The position numbers and the translations under genes were made by a program. Source: Verrucomicrobia bacterium S94 (GTDB taxonomy: Bacteria > Verrucomicrobiota > Kiritimatiellia > Kiritimatiellales > Pontiellaceae). Taken from it: a DNA stretch of 64,000 bases. Positions 45,641 through 54,630 of this stretch are shown here, piece by piece (the stretch's first letter is position 1; each line of letters begins with the position of its first letter). The notes beneath the pieces are model-generated. The model saw only the letters and a program-made list of their open reading frames with translations. It ran no database searches and was not told the DNA's origin. The DNA lies in assembly GCA_004299845.1 (NCBI GenBank), contig CP036201.1, positions 1,860,001-1,924,000 on the forward strand, written 5' to 3'.

Positions 45641-46858
45641 TTAATCGATAGTCCCTCTATATACTTGCCTCTCATCAGGTCTCCTCATAGCCTTCTTATA
45701 AATCCCCACCAACTGATGATAATTAGCTCCAGCGGAATACTTTGCCTCAAAAAGTAAACGCGCAGCTCTACCCATCGCCTCCATCTCACGAGGATTTTCT
45801 AATGCGAACACCAATTTCTCACCCAAAGATTGAACATTCCCTGCCTCAAAAAGAAGCCCAGTTTTCCCATCTTGAATCAACTCTTCAATAGCCCCAATAC
45901 GGCTGGCAATAACCGGCACCCCTTTTCCATAAGCCTCAATGGCTACCCTCCCGAATGTTTCATACCATTCTGAAGGAAAGATGAGACATTTTGATTCTCC
46001 AATTATATTCAACGTTTCCTCCGCATCTAACCGCCCCATAAACTTGATCGATTTTAAATCAACCTTCATTTCGAGTGCCTGCCGGTCGGGGCCATCTCCA
46101 ATAATAACCAACTCATACCCCTGCAACTGTCCCTGTGCAGAGAGCGTCTCCCAGGCTTCGAGTAAAGTATTCACTCCTTTTTCCGGCGAAAGCCTCCCGA
46201 CAAAAACGAAACGTTTTTTATCCGCATCTCCCCGCCCAGGATCCGGGTTGACAAAATTTGGTTTAACAATTATCCGCTCTTGTGGAATTCCTGCCTCTAA
46301 CAATTTGGTTTTAACAAATGCAGATAATGCGATGAAATAGTCTACTTTTTTGGAAAAGCTACGCAAAATATGATGGTGTGTGAATTGCATGCTGGCGACT
46401 ACAAATGATGCCAATTTACTGTCGCGATAGCATGCGTACTTTATCCCCGGCCAAGCAAAAGTTTTATTAAAGCAGAGCTCACAAATCTTACCTTCTCTAT
46501 GAAAAAAAGCATTCAAACAAAATAAACGATAGTTTCGAACCGATTGCACAACGGGCACTCCGCACTTTTTTGCCGCGAAATAAACTGATGGTGAAATAAG
46601 CGGGAAAAAATTCTGAACATGCATGACCTCAATCTGCTGTTCAGAAATAATACGCTTGATCTCTCGATACGACGTAACCGACCAAATGGTCCGGAAGGCA
46701 ATGCGGAAACGTCCAATTCGGCCAATTGAATCATTATGCATGCTATACAGCTCCACAGAATGTCCATGCTCCTTCAACAAGGCGACTTCGGACTCCATCG
46801 AAACATCTTCCCCACCCCGTTGCTGATAATAATTATGAACCATTAAAATTCGTATCAT
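45641..46858 (-). CDS. GT4-family glycosyltransferase
   Basis: A 405-residue GT-B enzyme. N-terminal glycine loop YYQQRGGEDV, HVQNFFPLISPSVYFAAKKCGVPVV, then a Cys-rich stretch (CLNAFF, CELCF, YACY) common in this subgroup, VGRLSPEKGVNTLLEAW and SEWYETFGRVAIEAYGKGVPVIAS with the E-x7-E pair. The four cysteines at about 124-150 could bind a metal. Sugar and linkage unknown. It follows the GT2 gene by 69 bases. Confidence 0.9.
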   Translation of the reverse strand: MIRILMVHNYYQQRGGEDVSMESEVALLKEHGHSVELYSMHNDSIGRIGRFRIAFRTIWSVTSYREIKRIISEQQIEVMHVQNFFPLISPSVYFAAKKCGVPVVQSVRNYRLFCLNAFFHREGKICELCFNKTFAWPGIKYACYRDSKLASFVVASMQFTHHHILRSFSKKVDYFIALSAFVKTKLLEAGIPQERIIVKPNFVNPDPGRGDADKKRFVFVGRLSPEKGVNTLLEAWETLSAQGQLQGYELVIIGDGPDRQALEMKVDLKSIKFMGRLDAEETLNIIGESKCLIFPSEWYETFGRVAIEAYGKGVPVIASRIGAIEELIQDGKTGLLFEAGNVQSLGEKLVFALENPREMEAMGRAARLLFEAKYSAGANYHQLVGIYKKAMRRPDERQVYRGTID

Positions 46859-46927
46859 TCAAAACCTTCAATTTTTTATATGTACAGGGCTTCACCTGTA
46901 TGTATTGCGAATCCGTAAAGAACTTTC

Positions 46928-47833
46928 CTAATCAGCTCGATAGTGACTGTGAATGCCCCACGCCTTAGAGCGAGCCCCATAAACTTTGCGCAATACAGAA
47001 ACGGGAACCAATGTTCGGACAAATGCGATCAGAAGAAACTTCACATATGGTGTTACAAACAAAATACCCCCCCACGGCCCCCAATGTCTTAAATAAAAAG
47101 TGAACATTGGACCAAATGAGCGAGAACTTTTTTTCCCAAAAAAACCGTTCCAAATTTTAGCGGGCGGAATATCACCAAGCAACCAAGACTGCTGCTCATC
47201 GCTCAAGTTATCATCATTTTCAAATCGAGCCGTTCCTACAACAAAAGCTTGAATCCCCTTTCGCCGTGCCCTTAGCCCATAATCTGCATCGGCGGGAGCC
47301 ATTGGTATGCGCTTGGCATCGAGATATCCGATCGCATCAACCACTTTGCGGGGCAGGCAAACCGCATTCCCACCAAATGCATCACAGGGAACAACATCGC
47401 TTTCAGAACAAGACAAAAGCCTCAATCCCAACCATGTTTTTTTATGCCCCCCATAATAATGTCCCGAAGGACAAAAAGCCTGACCTACCGCAATAACATC
47501 ATGCTTCAAACTGTATTTATAAAGGGCTGATATTGCATTTCCTCTAGGCACACAGTCATCATTCAACCAAAGCAGATACTCAGCACCAAAATCATAAGCA
47601 TATTGCATCCCCATATTGATGCCACCCGCCCACCATAAGTCGCCATTCCCCTCTAACAAAATTACCTGAGGAAATTGACTGCATATCGCATCCGCAGTTC
47701 CATCCGTTGATTGATCATCCACCACGATGACATCCGCCCAGTCAAAAATCCGACATTCTGCCAGGTGATTCAAACAGGTCAAAGTAACTTTAACACGATT
47801 GTATACAGGGATTATTATGGCCACATTTTTCAT
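46928..47833 (-). CDS. GT2-family glycosyltransferase (rhamnosyltransferase-like)
   Basis: A 301-residue GT-A enzyme. IIIPVYNRVKVTLTCL, VVDDQSTDGT, GDLWWAGGINMGMQYA, LLWLNDDCVPR (the D-x-D-like site) and CDAFGGNAVCLPRK fit the GT2 branch that includes rhamnosyltransferases. A hydrophobic C-terminal helix (WGGILFVTPYVKFLLIAFV) would hold it to the membrane. dTDP-rhamnose genes lie 15 kb away, which suits this role. A decayed relative of its N-terminus lies at 48648-48791. Confidence 0.88.
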   Translation of the reverse strand: MKNVAIIIPVYNRVKVTLTCLNHLAECRIFDWADVIVVDDQSTDGTADAICSQFPQVILLEGNGDLWWAGGINMGMQYAYDFGAEYLLWLNDDCVPRGNAISALYKYSLKHDVIAVGQAFCPSGHYYGGHKKTWLGLRLLSCSESDVVPCDAFGGNAVCLPRKVVDAIGYLDAKRIPMAPADADYGLRARRKGIQAFVVGTARFENDDNLSDEQQSWLLGDIPPAKIWNGFFGKKSSRSFGPMFTFYLRHWGPWGGILFVTPYVKFLLIAFVRTLVPVSVLRKVYGARSKAWGIHSHYRAD

Positions 47834-47842
47834 ACCATTCCC

Positions 47843-48595
47843 TCAAGATTCATTCGTGGAGGAAAAAGCAAACTCATCCCGTAATCGACGATACAGTTCC
47901 GTATCCAACAAATTCGCCTTTTCGATTTGCTTGCGCTCCTCATGAGAAAGTTGTCCAGGTTTTCCACAGCCGACATTAAGCCGTTGTTCTCCTAACGGAC
48001 CACGAAAACCTGCCATCATGCGCAAACGATCCATAAAAACATCCAATTGATCAAGAAATCCAACAAGATCATAAGTTTCTTTTATTACCCTAAACGCTTT
48101 CTCTACAGCATCGCTTGGCGCCGCTTCGGCCTCATCTGCTTTCAATCCTGAAAAATGAGTCACATACCAATTTCGGTGGGCGTCAGACCGGACGTACTCC
48201 TCTAATGAACAAGTAATCCCATGTTTATCTCTAGTATAGTAATAGTGAGAAATCACACGTTCTACAGGCTCCCTGAACACGGTTATCTTCAGGCAATCGG
48301 GATGCGCCTCTCCAACCAAATAATGTGCATTATGGCCAAAAACCAGATCATATCCATATCGTCTCGACTCCGATAATTCCCGAAAGCCCCTTACCGAATC
48401 ATCTCCATTACGATCCGTTGGATATCGCTTACGGTATGGATAATACTGTTTCAAGGAATCCCGAAAAGTCGTACCTCCGCACTTTGGCAGATGCTCAAAC
48501 AGCACTTTTCGCGCTCGCGAAGAACGATAAAAATCATATCTGAACTCCGCACATAACTCCTTAAAAAACCTTCTCCTGAAACAAGAAAACCTCAC
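47843..48595 (-). CDS. Sulfotransferase family protein (carbohydrate 2-O-sulfotransferase-like)
   Basis: A 250-residue protein. The 5'-phosphosulfate loop for PAPS is HLPKCGGTTFRDSL near residue 35 and the 3'-phosphate site is VFREPVERVISHYYY near residue 105. This arrangement is that of the Sulfotransfer_2/heparan sulfate 2-O-sulfotransferase-like group. There is no signal peptide, so it acts in the cytoplasm on lipid-linked glycan or precursor. It starts at GTG after AGAGG. It suggests that the polymer made by this locus is sulfated. Confidence 0.85.
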   Translation of the reverse strand: MRFSCFRRRFFKELCAEFRYDFYRSSRARKVLFEHLPKCGGTTFRDSLKQYYPYRKRYPTDRNGDDSVRGFRELSESRRYGYDLVFGHNAHYLVGEAHPDCLKITVFREPVERVISHYYYTRDKHGITCSLEEYVRSDAHRNWYVTHFSGLKADEAEAAPSDAVEKAFRVIKETYDLVGFLDQLDVFMDRLRMMAGFRGPLGEQRLNVGCGKPGQLSHEERKQIEKANLLDTELYRRLRDEFAFSSTNES

Positions 48596-48647
48596 AAAAA
48601 CCTCTCAAAGTATACCGCTCGCCAACTAACGTTCAGCTCCAACACAA

Positions 48648-48791
48648 TTACAGCATACGCCACAGCAACCTTAATAACCGTAAGGATAAAAATATACCCT
48701 CCGCCAGACATTCTAAATAATTTAGCATCACCTTGGCCCGATTGTGCACCGGAATGACAAAGGCATTCTTTCTTAAAGATTCACCCTTCAA
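48648..48791 (-). pseudogene. GT2 glycosyltransferase N-terminal remnant
   Basis: A 48-codon frame from TTG 48791 to the stop at 48648 reads NAFVIPVHNRAKVMLNYLE and LAEG, matching about 13 of 24 positions of the GT2 protein at 46928 (VAIIIPVYNRVKVTL..LAEC). After about 34 residues the similarity ends. It is the leftover of a second GT2 gene between the sulfotransferase and GT4 genes. Confidence 0.75.
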
Positions 48792-48799
48792 AAAACCTT

Positions 48800-49945
48800 T
48801 TACCGCACCGGGTCCTTCAGTAGCTCAATAATTTCCCCGGCAGCCCGATCCCAACTGGCCTCTCCGTGAACTAAAGCTAACCCAGCCAAAGACATCCTTT
48901 CATACAGATCCTTATCCAACAAAATCTTTTCCATTGCTTTGGCAGCGGCGATGGGGTCCAATGGATCAACAATATAGCCAGTTTCCCCATCGATAACAGC
49001 CTCTGGAACTCCTCCATGATCTCCGCCGACCACGGGCTTCCCACAGGCATTCGCCTCTAGGAATGTGAGTCCAAACCCCTCAACATACGCCCCATCTTTT
49101 CGGGATAGCATGATGTAAAGTGAGGATGCATGATACCAGAGAGCAATCTCTTCGTCCGGAACATAGCCAGTAAAAACCACGGATTCCCCGAGATCCAAAC
49201 GAGCGACCAGCTCTTTCAGCCGGACCTCTTCCGGCCCAGTCCCCGCGATGACCAAAACTGCATCAGGGACGGAGGTGCGCAATTTGGAAAAAGCGATGAT
49301 CGCCTGATCCACGCCCTTTCTCGGAACCAGACGGCATAGCGAAAGAATAATCCGTTTCCTTTGCAACTGATATCGAGCAATCAGAGCCTCAACGCGCTCT
49401 CGGGGCACATCAGAAAATTGTTCTGCATTAATTCCATTTTTAATCACAACCGTCTTGTCCGCGTACTGAGGGAGACCTTCAACAATAATTTTATGCGTGT
49501 AGTCACTAATCGCAATAATCCGCCATGCGCGGCGATAAACCGGCATGGCAAATAGGCGCAAAAAAAATGAATCGTTTTGATCTAGAAACTCTGTGCCATG
49601 AATGGTGATCATCATTTTCCGTCGAAACAAAAACGACAGCAAGGCCGTCACCATCCCAGACCGCCACTCAGCGGCCCACAAAACCGCATCACGGTCCAGC
49701 GACAAGCACTTGATCATTTGAATTGCTCTGAAAAAATGACGGATAACTGGAATGCGCTGATATGCCCTGTGAACGGGAAACGGCAATGTTGCATCATACG
49801 CGTCATCCATCTTCGTTTTTCGCGCCGCGACGACCCGCACTCGCACACCACGTCGAACAAGCGCCGAAGCAAATCCCAGACAATAACTCCCCACTCCACC
49901 GCTTATCGGCGGAAACTCATTGGTTTGAATCAGGACTCCGTTCAT
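48800..49945 (-). CDS. GT4-family glycosyltransferase
   Basis: A 381-residue GT-B enzyme. FPPISGGVGSYCLGFASALV at the N-terminus, ITIHGTEFLD, VIKNGINAEQF, SLCRLVPRKGVDQAIIAF and EGFGLTFLEANACGKPVVGG with the E-x7-E pair. The subgroup resembles PimB-like mannosyltransferases. The acceptor and sugar are not determined. The remnant GT2 lies 8 bases downstream. Confidence 0.9.
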   Translation of the reverse strand: MNGVLIQTNEFPPISGGVGSYCLGFASALVRRGVRVRVVAARKTKMDDAYDATLPFPVHRAYQRIPVIRHFFRAIQMIKCLSLDRDAVLWAAEWRSGMVTALLSFLFRRKMMITIHGTEFLDQNDSFFLRLFAMPVYRRAWRIIAISDYTHKIIVEGLPQYADKTVVIKNGINAEQFSDVPRERVEALIARYQLQRKRIILSLCRLVPRKGVDQAIIAFSKLRTSVPDAVLVIAGTGPEEVRLKELVARLDLGESVVFTGYVPDEEIALWYHASSLYIMLSRKDGAYVEGFGLTFLEANACGKPVVGGDHGGVPEAVIDGETGYIVDPLDPIAAAKAMEKILLDKDLYERMSLAGLALVHGEASWDRAAGEIIELLKDPVR

Positions 49946-50040
49946 ATCACACTTTTTTCTCGCCAGTTATCAGATGGCAAACAAGGTTAACGACTACTGT
50001 AGATTGAACTCCAGCACACCGCAAAGCCACACGATATTCT

Positions 50041-50757
50041 TTATGCTGAAATAGCTTCATACTTTTCAGCAAGATTGGAAACAGCCTCCACGGACGCTTC
50101 AACTTCTCGCTTACGAAGAAAAGCGAAAACCAGATAAACACCCAACATAGAAAAAGTCATCATAGGCAGGTTTCTTTGGAAAAAACCGGTGTACCAAAAG
50201 TTAATATTGGCGGAGTAAAAATTGAGGATGCACCACACCATCCATCCCTCCAGCCGGTGACTTTGTTTATGTAAAATGGAGACCGATAAAATAAAGGTCG
50301 CAAGCTGAGCGATGCCCAACAAGACCGCCCCGACAATGCCCACCATATCCAACGCCGAAGCCAGCCCCGAGTGCCACAGCTGGGTGACCTCAAAATACAA
50401 GAATTTATCTCGAGCCACCGATTCAGCCATCATCCAGAAATCACCCACCTGGCCGCGTCCAAACCAAGGGTGCTTCCAAAATTCATTCGCAAAAAACCGC
50501 CGAACCAACTCGGCTCGCCAGTCAATTCCGCCCATCGCAGAAATAGCCACCTTGGTTTGATAAACCCCAGGCAAAGAGCCCAACACACGCTGAACAGGCA
50601 GGGGCAGAATTTCGATAGAATCGCCCAACCCGATCGCCAGCCCCCAAATCCCCGCTCCGCTTATCAGGCTCATGATAGCCCATTTTTTACAATAAATCCC
50701 AAAAAAGACCAAGATCACAACCGCAAAGCGAATGAGGAAGCCACGATAACCACTCAT
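50041..50757 (-). CDS. O-antigen polymerase (Wzy-like), C-terminal half
   Basis: A 238-residue membrane protein with about five spans. It contains the large periplasmic loop of O-antigen polymerases (WRAELVRRFFANEFWKHPWFGRGQVGDFW, with HSGLAS further on) that matches the Wzy_C pattern. Its ATG overlaps the stop of the upstream half (TTTTAATGAG). One extra G in the G7 tract at 50769-50775 would join both frames into a single protein of about 512 residues, the usual Wzy size. As written it is a separated C-terminal half, perhaps made by re-initiation. Confidence 0.8.
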   Translation of the reverse strand: MSGYRGFLIRFAVVILVFFGIYCKKWAIMSLISGAGIWGLAIGLGDSIEILPLPVQRVLGSLPGVYQTKVAISAMGGIDWRAELVRRFFANEFWKHPWFGRGQVGDFWMMAESVARDKFLYFEVTQLWHSGLASALDMVGIVGAVLLGIAQLATFILSVSILHKQSHRLEGWMVWCILNFYSANINFWYTGFFQRNLPMMTFSMLGVYLVFAFLRKREVEASVEAVSNLAEKYEAISA

Positions 50758-51578
50758 TAAAACCAGTACCCCCCCAGCGCAATCCAGATTAAATAGCGGA
50801 AAGGTAACCCGGCACGAAACTTGACGTCTCGATGCGTCACATATTGGGCAATTACAAAGAGTGTCAAATAGATTCCAAACTCACGAAAACTGGCTAGCCG
50901 CAACACCGAATCAGCGGTCCCGCGCAACACATCCATCACCTCAAAGTTAATGTCCGTCGTAAAATAATAGGTAATAAAGGCTGTTTGGGGACTCACATAA
51001 TTCAAGCCATCAATCAGCGTCGCAAATATGGCGGTACCCAGGGCTACATGAGGAATTTTATTGAGCTTTATCAGGGGAATTTTACCTTCGAAGAGAAGCC
51101 AACCAAATAACAGCAACAGAATATATTTGGCCGCATACTTCAAACCGCCTGCAGGTCCATAATTGTAGCCAGAAAGAATCCCTTTTTTCTTTAAGATGGT
51201 AATAATCACAAAAATGGAAAAGACACCCACCAACGCACCTATTCCGATCCGGGCTGAAGGGGGCAAATCATCGGGACGCTGCTCCACCGTTTGCCGTAAC
51301 GCAACGCTCAGAAGAGCAATGCCCACCGCCGCCGCAACCGCATAGTAGACATAGGGAACATTTTGAACAAAAGGGGAACCGCCTTCATACCACATCATGC
51401 CAAAAACAAAAGCAGGTAACATCGTTTTGAAGCGGAACGCCAGATATACCGCAAAAATAACCACCAACGGCAAAATTGCCATCACAATGTTTCCGCCAGC
51501 AAGGGTACGCGCTAACAGCATGGCTAGGACTAAACCACCCAACACCACCAGAAACTCAACAAACTTTCGATCTAACAT
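50757..51578 (-). CDS. O-antigen polymerase (Wzy-like), N-terminal half
   Basis: A 273-residue membrane protein with about eight hydrophobic spans (from VEFLVVLGGLVLAMLLA) and no own catalytic loop. It ends in WIALGGYWF right after a G7 tract. With eight G the frame would go on as LGGVLVL and into the downstream half. N-terminal halves of Wzy polymerases look like this. So the gene is either phase-variable, a fresh pseudogene or a one-base sequence error. Confidence 0.8.
   Translation of the reverse strand: MLDRKFVEFLVVLGGLVLAMLLARTLAGGNIVMAILPLVVIFAVYLAFRFKTMLPAFVFGMMWYEGGSPFVQNVPYVYYAVAAAVGIALLSVALRQTVEQRPDDLPPSARIGIGALVGVFSIFVIITILKKKGILSGYNYGPAGGLKYAAKYILLLLFGWLLFEGKIPLIKLNKIPHVALGTAIFATLIDGLNYVSPQTAFITYYFTTDINFEVMDVLRGTADSVLRLASFREFGIYLTLFVIAQYVTHRDVKFRAGLPFRYLIWIALGGYWF
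50769..50775. repeat. G7 homopolymer at the wzy frame break
   Basis: Seven C on the plus strand (G7 in the coding strand). It lies a few codons before the stop of the N-terminal Wzy half. G8 restores one continuous frame through the C-terminal half, consistent with slipped-strand switching or with an assembly error. Confidence 0.85.
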
Positions 51579-51716
51579 ACAAAATTCCCGACTGTTATTT
51601 TAACAGATGTATTAAAAGTATTTCTCAACAACAAATTTGAACACATAGCATTGAGCTAAGGAAAATACAAAAACATGCTGAACATAGTTCATCGCTTGAG
51701 GGCAGAAACGTCGGCA

Positions 51717-52778
51717 TTACTCTTCCGCAGAACAGGAACTTAACAGTTCAACAGCGGCCTGATACACCTGTCCGGGTGTTACCGCAGTAATGCAATGCGC
51801 ATGCTCCATCATGCAACAATCGATGCAGGGCGCCATGGCTTTTTCAGGCCGGCAAATTCGATGCGGCACACCATACGGACCAAACCGCTCCGGCGCGTTG
51901 GCGTGGTTTGGATCACCGCCCTGTACATGGCACGAAATCTCCACCACCGGAACACCTACCGCAGCCGCCATGTGCATCGGCCCCGAATCATTCCCAATAA
52001 ACAAAATGGCATCTTTCATCAATGCAGCTGTCTCTAATAACGAGAATTTTCCAGCTGCAGAAGTCACATAAGATCCCGTGAGTTTAATCAAAGCCTCCGC
52101 TACTGCAACATCATCGCCAGCACCAACTATCACAAACTTCAGATCAGGACTTCGTGCTTTAAGTTGCCGAACTACGTTTGCGTAATAATCCACAGGCCAA
52201 GACCGGCGTCCTATTCGAGCCGCATTACAGCCAACTATGATATAAACCTCTCCCTCTAACCCCATAATTTCTTTAGGCTTACCTGCATTGTCTTCATTAA
52301 TCTCAACCGAATATTCGTATTCAGAAGGTTCCGCCACCTCGAATAAGTTCATCATTTGAAGAACTTCATGCACTCCGGACTCGACAGGCTTCTGGAGGGC
52401 ATACATCCAATTCCATCCCGAATCATTCCACGAAATTCGATGTTTTGTGAGCGATAGCAAACAAAGAAGTTTATCGCCCAAGGTTCCTTTGCGTCGAGGC
52501 AGATAGACTCGATCATAAAAAATTAGATTGTTTAAAAGTATCCATTTTATCGTACGAACTGAGGCGCTCACCTTTTCCAAGCCCGTTAATTTTCGGTCAG
52601 GCCGGTCAAAAACCAACACGCGATCGACACAAGCAACAGTCTCTAACCATCCCTTCGAAAACGACGAAACTACGACAGTAATAGAACAGCTAGCATTCTG
52701 TTGCTTTAACGCAACTAAAACCGGAACTAATAAGATTAAGTCCCCTATTCCATCAGGTTTTATAACTAATATTTTCAC
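51717..52778 (-). CDS. GT9-family glycosyltransferase (LPS heptosyltransferase-like)
   Basis: A 353-residue GT-B enzyme of the ADP-heptose:LPS heptosyltransferase family. KPDGIGDLILLVPVL at the N-terminus, GCNAARIGRRSWPVDYYANVV, and FIGNDSGPMHMAAAVGVPVVEI are diagnostic. The tail has a Cys/His cluster (CIDCCMMEHAHC) seen in a number of GT9 proteins, possibly metal binding. It starts at GTG, overlapping the stop of the acetyltransferase gene (GTGA), so translation is coupled. The sugar may be heptose or another. Confidence 0.88.
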   Translation of the reverse strand: MKILVIKPDGIGDLILLVPVLVALKQQNASCSITVVVSSFSKGWLETVACVDRVLVFDRPDRKLTGLEKVSASVRTIKWILLNNLIFYDRVYLPRRKGTLGDKLLCLLSLTKHRISWNDSGWNWMYALQKPVESGVHEVLQMMNLFEVAEPSEYEYSVEINEDNAGKPKEIMGLEGEVYIIVGCNAARIGRRSWPVDYYANVVRQLKARSPDLKFVIVGAGDDVAVAEALIKLTGSYVTSAAGKFSLLETAALMKDAILFIGNDSGPMHMAAAVGVPVVEISCHVQGGDPNHANAPERFGPYGVPHRICRPEKAMAPCIDCCMMEHAHCITAVTPGQVYQAAVELLSSCSAEE

Positions 52779-53443
52779 AATGTTCTCTTACTGCACTGAA
52801 CAACCCTTGCTGGATTTCCCGCAAGAACAGAACCTGCCGGATAGTGCCCTTTTTTAACAACTGCACCCGCACCGACCACACAACAATCTCCCAGCTCAAC
52901 CCCTTTTAGAATGATAGCGCGAGAGCCTATAAAACATTTTTTTCCGATCTTTACTGCAACAGGATTAGTTTTATCTACGCGACACCAATCATCGTCTTTC
53001 CATATGTGAAAATCATTGTCCATAATCATCGCACCTGCACCAAAAAGGACTCCGTCTTCGATATGGATTTCTTTCGCCGCACAAATACTGGTAGCACTAC
53101 AGCCAACATTATTTCCGATATAAATTTTTGCCTGCTCTAGTATTGTCCGGATAATGACCGGTTGATTACAGCCTAGCGGATTCGAATTCACCGAACTACG
53201 CAATGTCAAATTATCTCCAATCACAATACTGGAATCTTTATAGAGTGAAATTAATGGTCGGCCGCAATAGAGTCCGCCTTTACCCACCCAAACCCCTCTA
53301 AGACGCAACATAGCACTAAAACACCAAGAAAAAAGTAAACGATATAAGGATATGGTTTTACATTTAGCAACACGAAAAATTCTAAATAAAAACTGCATTA
53401 CAAACCTTCTACAAGCTTTCATTACACGAAACACATTCAACAC
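52775..53443 (-). CDS. Hexapeptide-repeat acetyltransferase
   Basis: A 222-residue protein with a left-handed beta-helix of hexapeptide repeats: IVIGDN, IYIGNNVGCSATSICAAKEIHIEDGVLFGAGAMIMDN, VKIGKKCFIGSRAIILKGVELGDCCVVGAGAVVKKGHYPAGSVLAGNPARVV. The DNDFHIW block holds the catalytic His of WcaF/MAT-type O-acetyltransferases. The N-terminal 45 residues are basic and hydrophobic. It probably O-acetylates a sugar of the repeating unit. Confidence 0.87.
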   Translation of the reverse strand: MLNVFRVMKACRRFVMQFLFRIFRVAKCKTISLYRLLFSWCFSAMLRLRGVWVGKGGLYCGRPLISLYKDSSIVIGDNLTLRSSVNSNPLGCNQPVIIRTILEQAKIYIGNNVGCSATSICAAKEIHIEDGVLFGAGAMIMDNDFHIWKDDDWCRVDKTNPVAVKIGKKCFIGSRAIILKGVELGDCCVVGAGAVVKKGHYPAGSVLAGNPARVVQCSKRTL

Positions 53444-53452
53444 CAGGAATTA

Positions 53453-54577
53453 TTAATTTGCATCGAAAATAACGCCTCTAATACGTTCAACATAGTCCAA
53501 GAAAACGTTATCCGAAAGCGCAGTTAATCGATCGCGCTCAGCATCACGAGCCTTCAACATTCGCTCCAGATCTGAGCAGATTTGCTGAGCATCCGCATCT
53601 TTCACATAGTATACTGGCATGCTTAACTCCTTCACCATAAGCATGCGAGAATCTGTACCAACCGCAACTGATGGGATACCCATTCCTGCAAAAGCAACCG
53701 CAGCGTGCATCCGATTAAATACGCCTGCAATACCCAGCGCTGCCAAATTAAAGTATTCCTCTACCGTTCTAGGGAAAAAACGAGGAATATCAGGGAATAG
53801 CTGGCCAGCTAGATGGAACTCTTTTTGATCATGACAAATACAGGCCACTGGATGACTTTTTCGTACTTGCTCAATAATTGAACGTACCGTTGTTTCCCAT
53901 CTTTTAGTATCTATATTCTGACCAAAGTCAAAATGCCCGCCGCCCTGCATATAGTTAAAAAAAACAAACTTAGCATCTGCAGTTTTTTTCTTATACTTTC
54001 GACCGGCAAGAAATGCCGAACAGATCTGTTGCTGCGCCTCAAGTTGCATCTCCTCAAGCAATTGCTTTGAAAGGCGATCACGCACCATGGTCAATGCACA
54101 GGCTTTTGTAATTTTTTCAATAAAATAAGCATCATTAGTATTTAATTCTTTGTGATTTTCAGGAATTCTCTCCCACGGATAACATGAGCCAGCAGCAAGG
54201 TTCAAAACAGGTATACGTTTGCCTAACCGACAAAGGATATGTTCCCAAATAATTTTCGCCCATTCAGCCTGAGAGCATTTGTTAAAAAAAACAGGTGCTC
54301 CACACTGAATGACTAAATCACAGTCTTCAAAACGACTTCCATGAAATCGATTCATCACCCCATCAAGGAAGCGACTTGCTGTTACACGGCCTTTGGGCAA
54401 ATACTTCACCCAATATAATGGATGAAAACGCGGATAAATATCACCTGGAACGTGTTTGTTTACATACGTAATTTCCAGATCTTTGGAAATCGCTTCTCCT
54501 AATGCCAACAGGATGCCTTCACGAATGAAGTCATCCCCAATATTAGTATCCACCGTTGTAATCAGTCCTACTTTCAC
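53453..54577 (-). CDS. Polysaccharide pyruvyl transferase family protein
   Basis: A 374-residue protein of the polysaccharide pyruvyl transferase (CsaB/PS_pyruv_trans) family, which adds pyruvate ketals to glycans. Starts with VGLITTVDTNIGDDFIREG; VIQCGAPVFFN and the C-terminal FNRMHAAVAFAGMGIPSVAVGTDSR, with the family's R-x-H motif, are recognisable. Together with sulfation it would make the polymer acidic. It lies between the flippase and acetyltransferase genes. Some family members have other roles, so the assignment is by family. Confidence 0.82.
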   Translation of the reverse strand: MKVGLITTVDTNIGDDFIREGILLALGEAISKDLEITYVNKHVPGDIYPRFHPLYWVKYLPKGRVTASRFLDGVMNRFHGSRFEDCDLVIQCGAPVFFNKCSQAEWAKIIWEHILCRLGKRIPVLNLAAGSCYPWERIPENHKELNTNDAYFIEKITKACALTMVRDRLSKQLLEEMQLEAQQQICSAFLAGRKYKKKTADAKFVFFNYMQGGGHFDFGQNIDTKRWETTVRSIIEQVRKSHPVACICHDQKEFHLAGQLFPDIPRFFPRTVEEYFNLAALGIAGVFNRMHAAVAFAGMGIPSVAVGTDSRMLMVKELSMPVYYVKDADAQQICSDLERMLKARDAERDRLTALSDNVFLDYVERIRGVIFDAN

Positions 54578-54630
54578 ATTGATCCTTTCTTATAAAAAAT
54601 CTGTTTAAAAATCCGAATTGAAAAATTCAT

